From: Methylomonas sp. | Lineage (GTDB): Bacteria > Pseudomonadota > Gammaproteobacteria > Methylococcales > Methylomonadaceae | Reading direction: 5' to 3' | DNA: 11,825 nucleotides | Assembly (NCBI GenBank): GCA_026988195.1 | Contig: JALSLS010000335.1 | Location: forward strand, 1-11,825 | Part shown: positions 5,755 through 11,825 of the stretch, one piece after another | Numbering within the stretch: position 1 is the first letter of the stretch | Layout: each line of letters opens with the position of its first letter | Position numbers and translations under genes: made by a program | The notes under the pieces: model-generated | The model's input: only the letters and a program-made list of their open reading frames with translations | What the model was told of the DNA's origin: nothing | Database searches by the model: none

Positions 5755-6513
5755 ATGTTTACTAAAATAGATGCGCTTCAAACAAAGCTAAACAGCTTTC
5801 GCCCATTACCCAAGCACACGCTTAAAAGCTTGCATGAGCAGTTTGTTTTGGAGTGGACGTATAACTCTAATGCAATAGAAGGCAATACACTGACCTTAAA
5901 AGAAACCAAAGTGGTGCTGGAAGGGATTACCATTGGCGGTAAGTCCATGCGTGAGCATTTTGAGGTGATTAACCACAAAGAGGCGATTGATTATGTTGAA
6001 GCGATTGTGGCAAATAATGAGCCATTTAACGAGCATGTGATTAAATCAATCCATCAGTTGATTTTAAAAAATATTGCTAATGACAATGCGGGAGTGTATC
6101 GCAAAGAAAACGTGTTAATTGCAGGTGCGGAGCATACGCCACCTGACCATATTTTAGTGGCTGAACAAATGGCTGACTTGCTGGAAGCGTATCATCAGTT
6201 TAAAGGGCACCCTTTGGAACGGGCGGCAAGCTTGCACAGTGATTTTGTGAAAATTCATCCCTTTGTGGATGGCAATGGGCGTACTGCACGTTTGTTAATG
6301 AATCTGGATTTAATGAAAGCAGGTTTACAGCCTGTGGTGATTAAAGCGGCTGATCGTTTGGCTTATTACGAGGCATTGGATAAAGTGCACACCCAAGCGC
6401 AGTTGGATGATTTTATTGCGCTGGTGGGTGGTGCGAAGGAAGAGGCTTTGGGCAAGGTGTTGGCGTTGGTTGGTTCATCGGGTAATGGCTTAGGTAGTAC
6501 TAATGATGAATAA
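5755..6513 (+). CDS. Class II Fic-family AMP-transferase
   Basis: This 252-residue Fic protein should transfer AMP (or another nucleotide part) from ATP to a hydroxyl on a protein. The complete active-site motif HPFVDGNGRTAR lies at 168-179, with the catalytic His168. The N-terminal inhibitory helix has S38-x3-E42-G43 in WTYNSNAIEGNTLT, the mark of class II Fic proteins that carry their own inhibitor. The flap region GVYRKENVLIAGAEHTPP is also present. The C-terminus stops after a short helical tail without the winged-helix domain seen in many longer relatives. The chosen start is ATG 5755 (MFTKIDAL), 2 nt after the abi stop; ATG 5743 overlapping abi is possible. The still longer reading from 5695 runs in another frame inside abi and is unlikely. 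The tight link to the HEPN gene suggests a two-gene unit. All key residues are intact. Confidence 0.9.
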   Translation: MFTKIDALQTKLNSFRPLPKHTLKSLHEQFVLEWTYNSNAIEGNTLTLKETKVVLEGITIGGKSMREHFEVINHKEAIDYVEAIVANNEPFNEHVIKSIHQLILKNIANDNAGVYRKENVLIAGAEHTPPDHILVAEQMADLLEAYHQFKGHPLERAASLHSDFVKIHPFVDGNGRTARLLMNLDLMKAGLQPVVIKAADRLAYYEALDKVHTQAQLDDFIALVGGAKEEALGKVLALVGSSGNGLGSTNDE

Positions 6514-6519
6514 TACTAA

Positions 6520-6552
6520 GCACACCCCCCCTGTTTTTTGCACTTTTGTACG
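6520..6552 (+). repeat. Intergenic repeat, block A copy 2
   Basis: This is the second copy of the 33-nt C7/T-rich block (see 4641-4673), starting 6 nt after the fic stop. Between blocks A and B this copy has only 13 nt, against 88 nt in copy 1, where the promoter sits. Confidence 0.75.
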
Positions 6553-6565
6553 AGACTCAACCTCT

Positions 6566-6614
6566 AACATAGCCGCTACGCCTCTTAATAATGCGCAACC
6601 TTGGCGGCTTTTTT
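6566..6614 (+). repeat. Intergenic repeat, block B copy 2
   Basis: These 49 nt match 4762-4810 at 44 positions. The pair of repeats encloses the abi-fic genes as direct repeats about 1.8 kb apart, consistent with a cassette boundary or a recurrent genomic repeat. Confidence 0.85.
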
Positions 6615-6615
6615 T
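6571..6615 (+). terminator. Terminator after the abi-fic pair
   Basis: AGCCGC (6571-6576) pairs perfectly with GCGGCT (6604-6609), followed by a T-run to 6615. The stem is stronger than in copy 1 because two G-T pairs are replaced by G-C pairs. The loop is 27 nt. It is well placed to end the abi-fic transcript. Confidence 0.7.
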
Positions 6616-6703
6616 GATTCTATTTGCTTGTTTGAAAATAGTATTTAATCAAGTTAAAAAATTGTGTAATGCCGATGGTATCGGACTGTTAGTCAAATTC
6701 TTC

Positions 6704-6733
6704 TTGAAATCTGGCATAATGCGCGTATATTAT
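6704..6733 (+). promoter_or_regulatory. Promoter for the NYN-hsdR-peptidase operon
   Basis: TTGAAA (6704-6709) is followed by TATATT at 6726-6731 (16 bp spacing) or TATTAT at 6728-6733 (18 bp). Transcription would start near 6739, leaving a leader of about 110 nt before the NYN start. The 6616-6849 gap holds no convincing gene; besides this promoter it contains only the hairpin at 6793-6813. Confidence 0.6.
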
Positions 6734-6785
6734 ATTTACATAAACCTCCCTTCGTCATGTCATTCAGTTGACTTGCGCTTAGGGC

Positions 6786-6813
6786 GAAAAAGCCGTCTTC
6801 TTGACGGTTTTTT
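6786..6813 (+). terminator. Intrinsic terminator in the NYN-hsdR leader
   Basis: CCGTC (6793-6797), loop TTCTT and GACGG (6803-6807) form a perfect short hairpin, bordered by an A-run (6787-6791) and a T6 run (6808-6813). It lies between the promoter and the NYN start codon (36 nt further on), so it must be read through for the operon to be expressed, unless a promoter overlaps it. CGTCA at 6753-6757 could pair with TGACG at 6802-6806 and open the hairpin, as an antiterminator would. Confidence 0.65.
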
Positions 6814-6849
6814 CATTTCTACACTCTGTAAAAATATGGGTGTGGCGTA

Positions 6850-7539
6850 ATGAAGACGATTTGTTACGTTGATGGTTATAATCTTTTTTATGGTTGTTTG
6901 AAGCATAGTGACTATAAATGGTTAGACCTTGTTCACCTTATTGAACAACAAATTCTGCATTCACAATCCCCTCAGTCTAAATTTATTGAAGTTAAATTTT
7001 TCACCGCTAATATAAGAGCTAAATTAGCTTCGCGTGGTAGTTTAGCGGAGAAATCACAACGTGATTATCACCGAGCCTTAGAAAGGCTTTACCCAAATAA
7101 AATCAAAATCATTAATGGTTATTACTCAACACCTAAGAAAGAATGGATGTTTGATTACGTTAAGCCACCTAATAAGGAACAACGTGTTCCTGTTTGGCGC
7201 ATGGAAGAAAAACAGACCGATGTGAATATTGCTATTGAAGCTTATCGTGATGCAGCTAAAGGAAATGCAGAACATCAGGTTTTTATCTCTAATGATTCAG
7301 ATTTAGAGCCAGCCTTAAAAGCTATTAGGGAAGATTTCTCTGATATTCAGATAGGCTTGATTATGCCTGTTAGATATAACAATCAATCAGGAAACACCAA
7401 ACCACATGATAATAAACGATTGAGTAAACATGCTCATTGGACACGTCGTTACATAAAAGAGGATGAGCTTTCAGCCTCTCAGTTACCCGATAAAGTTTCA
7501 ACCAAGAAAAAGCCGATCATAAAACCTGAGTATTGGTAA
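6850..7539 (+). CDS. NYN-domain (PIN-like) ribonuclease, LabA-type
   Basis: The 229-residue protein has an NYN fold over most of its length: CYVDGYNLFYG with Asp8, KQTDVNIAIEAYRDA with Asp124, and VFISNDSDLEPALKAI with Asp149 and Asp151. These acidic residues form the metal-binding site of PIN-like nucleases, so RNA cleavage is the likely activity. The C-terminal 40 residues are basic and ungrouped. Start ATG 6850 follows a purine-rich stretch (gggtgtgg) rather than a classic Shine-Dalgarno. The stop overlaps the hsdR start by one base (TAATG), so it is translationally coupled to hsdR. NYN genes do occur inside Type I loci. Its role there is not known to me; it could be an accessory defence nuclease or act on the hsdR message. 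Confidence 0.85.
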   Translation: MKTICYVDGYNLFYGCLKHSDYKWLDLVHLIEQQILHSQSPQSKFIEVKFFTANIRAKLASRGSLAEKSQRDYHRALERLYPNKIKIINGYYSTPKKEWMFDYVKPPNKEQRVPVWRMEEKQTDVNIAIEAYRDAAKGNAEHQVFISNDSDLEPALKAIREDFSDIQIGLIMPVRYNNQSGNTKPHDNKRLSKHAHWTRRYIKEDELSASQLPDKVSTKKKPIIKPEYW

Positions 7540-10500
7540 TGAATAAAAACACCCCTAAATTTCAAGAAGAATACAGCTCTAAACTCCCTGCATTAGCATT
7601 GTTAAGTAATCTAGGCTGGATATTTCTGTCACCAGAACAAGCCTTGCAAGCCCGATCAAACAAAACCACTGAAGTCGTTTTGCGTGATGTGTTACGCAAA
7701 GAGCTACAGAAACGTCGTTTTGTTTATGCAGGTAAATCACATCCATTATCTGCTGCTGCTATCGACACGATTATTATGACGGTCTGTAGCCCCGCTTTAA
7801 ACGAGGGTTTAGGTGTTGCTAATGAGAAGCTTTATAACCATTTGCTTTATGGTATTTCGGTTACTGAATTTGTGGATGGTAAAAAAGCGAACCCGACCAT
7901 TGCGCTGATTGATTGGCAGAATACGTCTAACAATAGCTTTTTGTTCACTGAAGAATTTACGGTTACGCGTAGTAATGGTGTAGAGGCGCGTCGCCCTGAT
8001 ATTGTGTGCTTTGTTAATGGTATTCCCTTGGTAGTGATTGAGGCTAAACGCCCTGATGGTCATGCCAATAAAGGGCCGACGGTTGGGGAAGGTATCTCAC
8101 AGAGTTTGCGTAATCAGCGTGTTGATGAAATTCCTAGTCTTTTTGTTTATAGCCAGTTGCTGTTATCCATTAGTGGTACAGAGGGTCGTTATGGTACGCA
8201 AGGCACACCTGCTAAATTTTGGGCTGCTTGGCGTGAAGAGGATATGACGGATGTTGAGTTGTATACCATTAAAAATAAAAAACTGAATGATGAACAAAAG
8301 AATGCTTTATTTGAATATCGTAAACCTGCTGATCGAGAGTGGTTTGAAAATTGGGCGAGTGGAGAGTTAACCGTAACTGAGCAAGATAAGTTATTAATCT
8401 GTTTATTGTCACCGAACCGTTTATTGGATATGACACGTCTGTTTACCTTTTTTGATAATAAGATTGGCAAGATCGTGGCGCGTTATCATCAGGTTTTTAG
8501 TATTAAGCGGTTATTAGAGCGTATCAATACTAAAAAAGATAAGGGAGGTCGTGAAGGTGGCGTAATTTGGCACACGACAGGTTCTGGTAAGTCGTTTACG
8601 ATGGTACTGCTATCTAAGGCATTGGTGTTGCATGAGTCGCTTAAACAATGTCGTGTGGTGATTATTACTGACCGCGTGGATTTGGAAAACCAGCTCAGTA
8701 ATACGTTTACTTCTGGTGGTGAATTAGCAGGCAAGCAAGATATTGATTCTGCGATGGCAACATCGGGTAAACGCTTGGCACAGCAGATCGGTAGTGGCAC
8801 AGAACGCATTGTTTTCTCATTAATTCAAAAATTCAACACAGCAACCAAGTTGCCAGAGTGCCGAAATGACAGTGCCGATATAATTGTGCTGATTGATGAA
8901 GGGCATCGTAGCCAAGGTGGAGAAGCACATACGCGAATGCGCTTGGCTTTGCCGAAGGCATCATTTGTTGCCTTCACAGGTACGCCTTTATTAAAAGATG
9001 ATAAAACTACCAATAAGTTTGGCTCGATTGTTCATGCATATACGATGCAACGTGCCGTAGAAGATAGAACCGTTACGCCATTATTGTATGAAGAACGCAT
9101 ACCTGATTTAGATGTGAATGAAAGAGCGATTGATAGCTGGTTTGATCGAATAACCGAGGGTTTAACCGAAGAACAACAATCCGATTTAAAACGTAAATTT
9201 GCCAAGAAAGGACAGGTTTATCAAGCTGAAGATCGTATCCATTTAATCGCTTTGGATATTGCTAATCACTTTGTTAAAAACATTGATGATGGGCTTAAAG
9301 GGCAGATAGCTTGTGACAGTAAGCCCACGGCTATTTTATATAAGAAGTATTTGGATGAGGCTGGCTTATTCGAATCAGCCGTGATCATGTCACCCCCTGA
9401 TACCCGTGAAGGCAATACAGACGTTGATGAAGATAAATCACCAGAAGTTACAAAATGGTGGAAGGAAAATGTGGGTTCACAAGATGAACAGGCTTATACC
9501 AAGGAATTAATTAGTCGTTTTGAGAAAGATGATAATTTGAAAATTTTAATTGTGGTTGATAAGTTGTTGACGGGTTTTGATGAGCCAAGAAATACTGTGT
9601 TATACATTGATAAACCCTTAAAAGAACATAATTTAATTCAAGCCATTGCTCGTGTGAATCGTTTACACCCTGATAAAAAATTTGGTTATTTAATTGATTA
9701 TCGAGGCATATTAGCGGAGCTGGATACCACCATTGAAAAGTATCAAGATTTGGCTGCACGTACTCAAAATGGCTATGACATTAATGATATTGCTGGTTTG
9801 TATAATCAGATGAGTACCGAGTACAAGCGATTGCCACGTTTGTATGATCAGGTGTGGGATATTTTTAAAGCTGTAAAAAATAAGAATGATATTGAGCAGT
9901 TACGCCAGGTGTTAGTGCCTAAAATGGAAGAGCGCAATGGTGAACTTGTGGATATTCATTTAAAGGTGCGTGATGATTTTTATGAGGCATTAACCGAGTT
10001 TTCTAACTGCTTAAAAGTTGCGTTGCAATCAGCGACTTTTTTTGAAGATAAGAGTTTTTCGGAAGATGACAGGCAGCACTATAAAGAAATGGTTAAGCAA
10101 TTTTCAAGCCTTCGTCAACTAGCCAAACAAGATGCAGGTGAAACTATTCAGTACGATGAGTATTCTGAACAAATAAAGAAACTCATGGATAAACACGTCG
10201 TTGGGGTGGGTGTAAGAGAACCTGAAGGCGTGTACGAAGTCGGCAAAATGGGGCAGCAAAAGCCTGAAGAATGGAATGAAGATAAAACCCGTAATGAAAC
10301 GGATATTATCAAGACCCGTATAACAAAAACCATAGAGCAGAATTTATTGGATGACCCGTATGCACAAGAGGAATTTTCAAAGTTATTGCGTAAAGCTATT
10401 CAAGAGACGGAAGAGTTATTTGACCATCCGTTAAAGCAGTACATGATTTTCCATGAATTAGAGGAGCAGGTGCAAGCGCGTAGTTTGCCAGAGTTGCCTG

Positions 10501-10808
10501 ATAGTTTTAATGGCAACTTTCATGCGCAAGCTTATTTTGGTGTATTTAAAAACACCTTTCCTGAATCTGTTTTTGCTAGTAGCTCGGATGAAAAGTGGGT
10601 AGAACTTGCCTTTGGTGTTGATACCTTGGTTGAAACATCAGTCGCTGAGAATTCGATTAGCCCACAGAACATTGAAGCTGATATTCGTCAGAACCTGTTG
10701 CCTAAGATTTTTAAAGAATGTAAAGAGCTTGGGGCTGGGATGGATCAAGCGAAGGCTATTGTTGAGAGTGTTATAAAAATCACACGTGTTGGTACGGCTA
10801 GCGTATGA
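7539..10808 (+). CDS. hsdR: Type I restriction-modification endonuclease / translocase, R subunit
   Basis: The 1089-residue motor subunit pulls DNA in an ATP-dependent way and cuts unmethylated DNA far from the target. The N-terminal PD-(D/E)xK nuclease core is RRPDIVCFVNGIPL then VIEAKRP, with E168 and K170. The SF2 helicase motifs follow: Walker A TTGSGKS (346-352), motif II DEGH (453-456), motif III FTGTP, motif V LLTGFDEP, motif VI QAIARVNR (701-708). The C-terminal helical domain (about 800-1089) binds the HsdM-HsdS core. All motifs are present and the frame is uninterrupted, so it should be active. Length and style fit the Type IC/EcoR124 family. ATG 7539 is preferred to the TTG at 7533 because of the one-base overlap with the NYN stop. 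It ends with an ATGA overlap into the peptidase gene. The gene is separated from hsdS by 2.9 kb of accessory DNA. Confidence 0.95.
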   Translation: MNKNTPKFQEEYSSKLPALALLSNLGWIFLSPEQALQARSNKTTEVVLRDVLRKELQKRRFVYAGKSHPLSAAAIDTIIMTVCSPALNEGLGVANEKLYNHLLYGISVTEFVDGKKANPTIALIDWQNTSNNSFLFTEEFTVTRSNGVEARRPDIVCFVNGIPLVVIEAKRPDGHANKGPTVGEGISQSLRNQRVDEIPSLFVYSQLLLSISGTEGRYGTQGTPAKFWAAWREEDMTDVELYTIKNKKLNDEQKNALFEYRKPADREWFENWASGELTVTEQDKLLICLLSPNRLLDMTRLFTFFDNKIGKIVARYHQVFSIKRLLERINTKKDKGGREGGVIWHTTGSGKSFTMVLLSKALVLHESLKQCRVVIITDRVDLENQLSNTFTSGGELAGKQDIDSAMATSGKRLAQQIGSGTERIVFSLIQKFNTATKLPECRNDSADIIVLIDEGHRSQGGEAHTRMRLALPKASFVAFTGTPLLKDDKTTNKFGSIVHAYTMQRAVEDRTVTPLLYEERIPDLDVNERAIDSWFDRITEGLTEEQQSDLKRKFAKKGQVYQAEDRIHLIALDIANHFVKNIDDGLKGQIACDSKPTAILYKKYLDEAGLFESAVIMSPPDTREGNTDVDEDKSPEVTKWWKENVGSQDEQAYTKELISRFEKDDNLKILIVVDKLLTGFDEPRNTVLYIDKPLKEHNLIQAIARVNRLHPDKKFGYLIDYRGILAELDTTIEKYQDLAARTQNGYDINDIAGLYNQMSTEYKRLPRLYDQVWDIFKAVKNKNDIEQLRQVLVPKMEERNGELVDIHLKVRDDFYEALTEFSNCLKVALQSATFFEDKSFSEDDRQHYKEMVKQFSSLRQLAKQDAGETIQYDEYSEQIKKLMDKHVVGVGVREPEGVYEVGKMGQQKPEEWNEDKTRNETDIIKTRITKTIEQNLLDDPYAQEEFSKLLRKAIQETEELFDHPLKQYMIFHELEEQVQARSLPELPDSFNGNFHAQAYFGVFKNTFPESVFASSSDEKWVELAFGVDTLVETSVAENSISPQNIEADIRQNLLPKIFKECKELGAGMDQAKAIVESVIKITRVGTASV

Positions 10809-11596
10809 GTGTTGCTATTGTTTATCCTGCTCATGCTTCAAACAAAAAAGGCAGCGTTGATATTCAAAGTATTTTGTACGGTGATGAGCTTATCGAGTAT
10901 GAACTTAAAGAGCGCAAAAGCGATATTAACCGTTTACTGATTAAGGTGCACCCTGATTGTCATGTGGTTGTGCTTGCGCCTAAAAGCGCCTGTGATGATG
11001 AAATACAAAACGCTGTAAAGAAACGTAGCCGTTGGATATATACGCAACTAAAGCAGTTTAAATCACAGCGAGAGCATGTAACACCACGAAACTATATTGG
11101 TGGAGAGAGTCATTACTACCTAGGGAAGAAATATCTACTAAAAGTTATTTCTTCTGAAGACAAGCCCAAGATTAAGCTACTTAGAGGGAAGCTAGAAATC
11201 ACCGTGTCGGGTAAAAATAAACAGCATCAAAATAATAAGGTGAAAATGCTTATTAACCATTGGTATAAGGTGCGGGCTAGAGAGGTGTTTTCTCGTCGCT
11301 TAGATGCAGTGTTAGGTCAGGCGCTTTGGGTTTCCGAATGTCCTCCTATCCGATTGTTAGCGATGCAAAATCAATGGGGTAGTTGCTCACCCAATGGTCG
11401 ATTAACGCTGAACACGCATTTGGTAAAAGCTCCAAGAGAGTGTATTGATTATGTGATATTGCACGAGCTTTGCCATCTTGCAGAGCATAACCATAGCCAA
11501 AAGTTCTATCGCTTGATGAGTGAGGTTATGCCTGAATGGGAAGAGGTAAAGGAACGGCTGGATGGGATGGCTGAACGTTTATTGAATGCAGGTTAA
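10805..11596 (+). CDS. YgjP/DUF45-type (M48-like) zinc metallopeptidase
   Basis: The 263-residue protein ends with a gluzincin-type site: HELCH at 220-224, then NHSQKFY, with His230 as the probable third zinc ligand and Glu221 catalytic. Before it is NQWGSCSPNGRLTLN, the hallmark WGSC block of the YgjP-like family. The N-terminal half (to about 120) is a beta-rich region typical of these proteins. No signal peptide or membrane segment is visible, so it is cytoplasmic. Its start overlaps the hsdR stop (ATGA), and such genes are frequent neighbours of hsdR in Type I operons. The substrate is unknown; control of HsdR turnover is one guess. It appears complete and ends just before an hsdS fragment. 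Confidence 0.88.
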   Translation: MSVAIVYPAHASNKKGSVDIQSILYGDELIEYELKERKSDINRLLIKVHPDCHVVVLAPKSACDDEIQNAVKKRSRWIYTQLKQFKSQREHVTPRNYIGGESHYYLGKKYLLKVISSEDKPKIKLLRGKLEITVSGKNKQHQNNKVKMLINHWYKVRAREVFSRRLDAVLGQALWVSECPPIRLLAMQNQWGSCSPNGRLTLNTHLVKAPRECIDYVILHELCHLAEHNHSQKFYRLMSEVMPEWEEVKERLDGMAERLLNAG

Positions 11597-11715
11597 CGTT
11601 ACATAGTATTCCAGTATTTCCACAAAAAGGTGATTTGCTTTTTACCACTGAGGCACCATTAGGTAATGTTTGCATACTAAATATTGACGAAGAAATAAGT
11701 AGAGTCTCCTCATAA
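11597..11715 (+). pseudogene. Remnant of an HsdS target-recognition domain
   Basis: The frame reads TLHSIPVFPQKGDLLFTTEA then PLGNVCILNIDEEIS before turning into RVSS and a stop at 11713-11715. The stretch KGDLLFTTEAPLGNV with DEEIS is a well-known block of HsdS recognition domains, normally followed by more than 100 further residues. There is no start codon or ribosome site, and the similarity stops near 11700. It is not a copy of any TRD elsewhere in the window. It marks an old, broken hsdS next to the active locus. Confidence 0.75.
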
Positions 11716-11753
11716 ACTATAACACTTTGATTTAATACAACAATAAGGATTCA

Positions 11754-11762
11754 TGCTATAAT
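11754..11762 (+). promoter_or_regulatory. Extended -10 promoter at the right end
   Basis: TGCTATAAT combines an extended -10 TG with a perfect TATAAT at 11757-11762. No good -35 exists at 17 bp (TTGATT at 11727 is 24 bp away), which an extended -10 can tolerate. It points at the partial gene starting at 11806. Confidence 0.5.
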
Positions 11763-11805
11763 AAAACGCAAGGAAAAACGTTAAAATCCTTCAAAAGGTT
11801 TGCAC

Positions 11806-11825
11806 ATGATTCGGTATACGCCCTC
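11806..11825 (+). CDS. Start of a gene, possibly an IS transposase (partial)
   Basis: ATG at 11806 opens a frame reading MIRYTP before the window ends. An aaggt 6-9 nt upstream could serve as ribosome site. MIRYT is a common opening of IS5/IS1182-like transposases, and the cut-off hsdS fragment just upstream fits an insertion element starting near 11700. Six residues are far too few for proof. Confidence 0.35.

Noticed and set aside
6503..6850. Plus-strand open frame of 115 codons after fic
   Set aside because: It spans the repeat, two terminators and a promoter; its translation has no protein-like conservation.
7533..7538. TTG start of hsdR two codons upstream
   Set aside because: The ATG at 7539 overlapping the NYN stop by one base is the more typical coupled start; the difference is two residues.
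1..11825. CRISPR array or other regularly spaced repeat array
   Set aside because: No set of evenly spaced direct repeats with unique spacers was found; the repeats present occur only in pairs.

Overview
This 11.8-kb window looks like one end of a genomic (defence) island in a fairly AT-rich gammaproteobacterium-like chromosome. The taxonomic guess rests on general protein style and base composition only; no species can be named. Position 79-125 holds only the 3' part of a tRNA-Asn (anticodon GTT, minus strand), followed on its 3' side by an intact terminator. The 5' half is replaced by unrelated AT-rich DNA carrying inverted and direct repeats. This is the usual look of an attachment-site scar, with the island extending to the right.

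Left part (130-1220): a remnant Fic toxin-antitoxin module on the minus strand. The antitoxin (720-1055) is intact and combines a ribbon-helix-helix-like N-terminus with a VbhA-type inhibitory motif. Its Fic toxin (297-716) is broken by frameshifts and an internal deletion, yet still shows HPFREGNGRS. A perfect 11-bp inverted repeat in front of the antitoxin is a likely operator.

Main part (1222-11596, all plus strand): a complete Type I restriction-modification locus with accessory genes inside it. The order is a half-size specificity subunit, hsdM, a full two-TRD hsdS, then an inserted pair of an Abi_2/AbiF-like HEPN protein and a class II Fic protein, then an NYN-domain nuclease, hsdR and a YgjP/DUF45-type zinc metallopeptidase. 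Genes within each block touch or overlap. hsdM-hsdS and NYN-hsdR-peptidase look like the original operon, and abi-fic looks like a cassette placed between them. Two diverged copies of a roughly 33-nt plus 49-nt intergenic repeat, each containing a terminator-like hairpin, bracket the cassette.

The most notable unit is abi-fic. A strong promoter (TTGAAA-N18-TATAAT) fires directly into a short hairpin with a T-tract, about 35 nt before the Abi_2 start codon. That is the layout expected of a small RNA or attenuator controlling a HEPN RNase toxin. The adjacent AMP-transferase gene suggests a second, protein-based control. NYN-hsdR likewise has promoter, terminator, then gene.

Right end (11597-11825): a fragment of another HsdS target-recognition domain is cut off at about 11700. 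It is followed by a promoter and the first codons of a gene that may be an insertion-sequence transposase, suggesting that an IS broke an old hsdS copy there.
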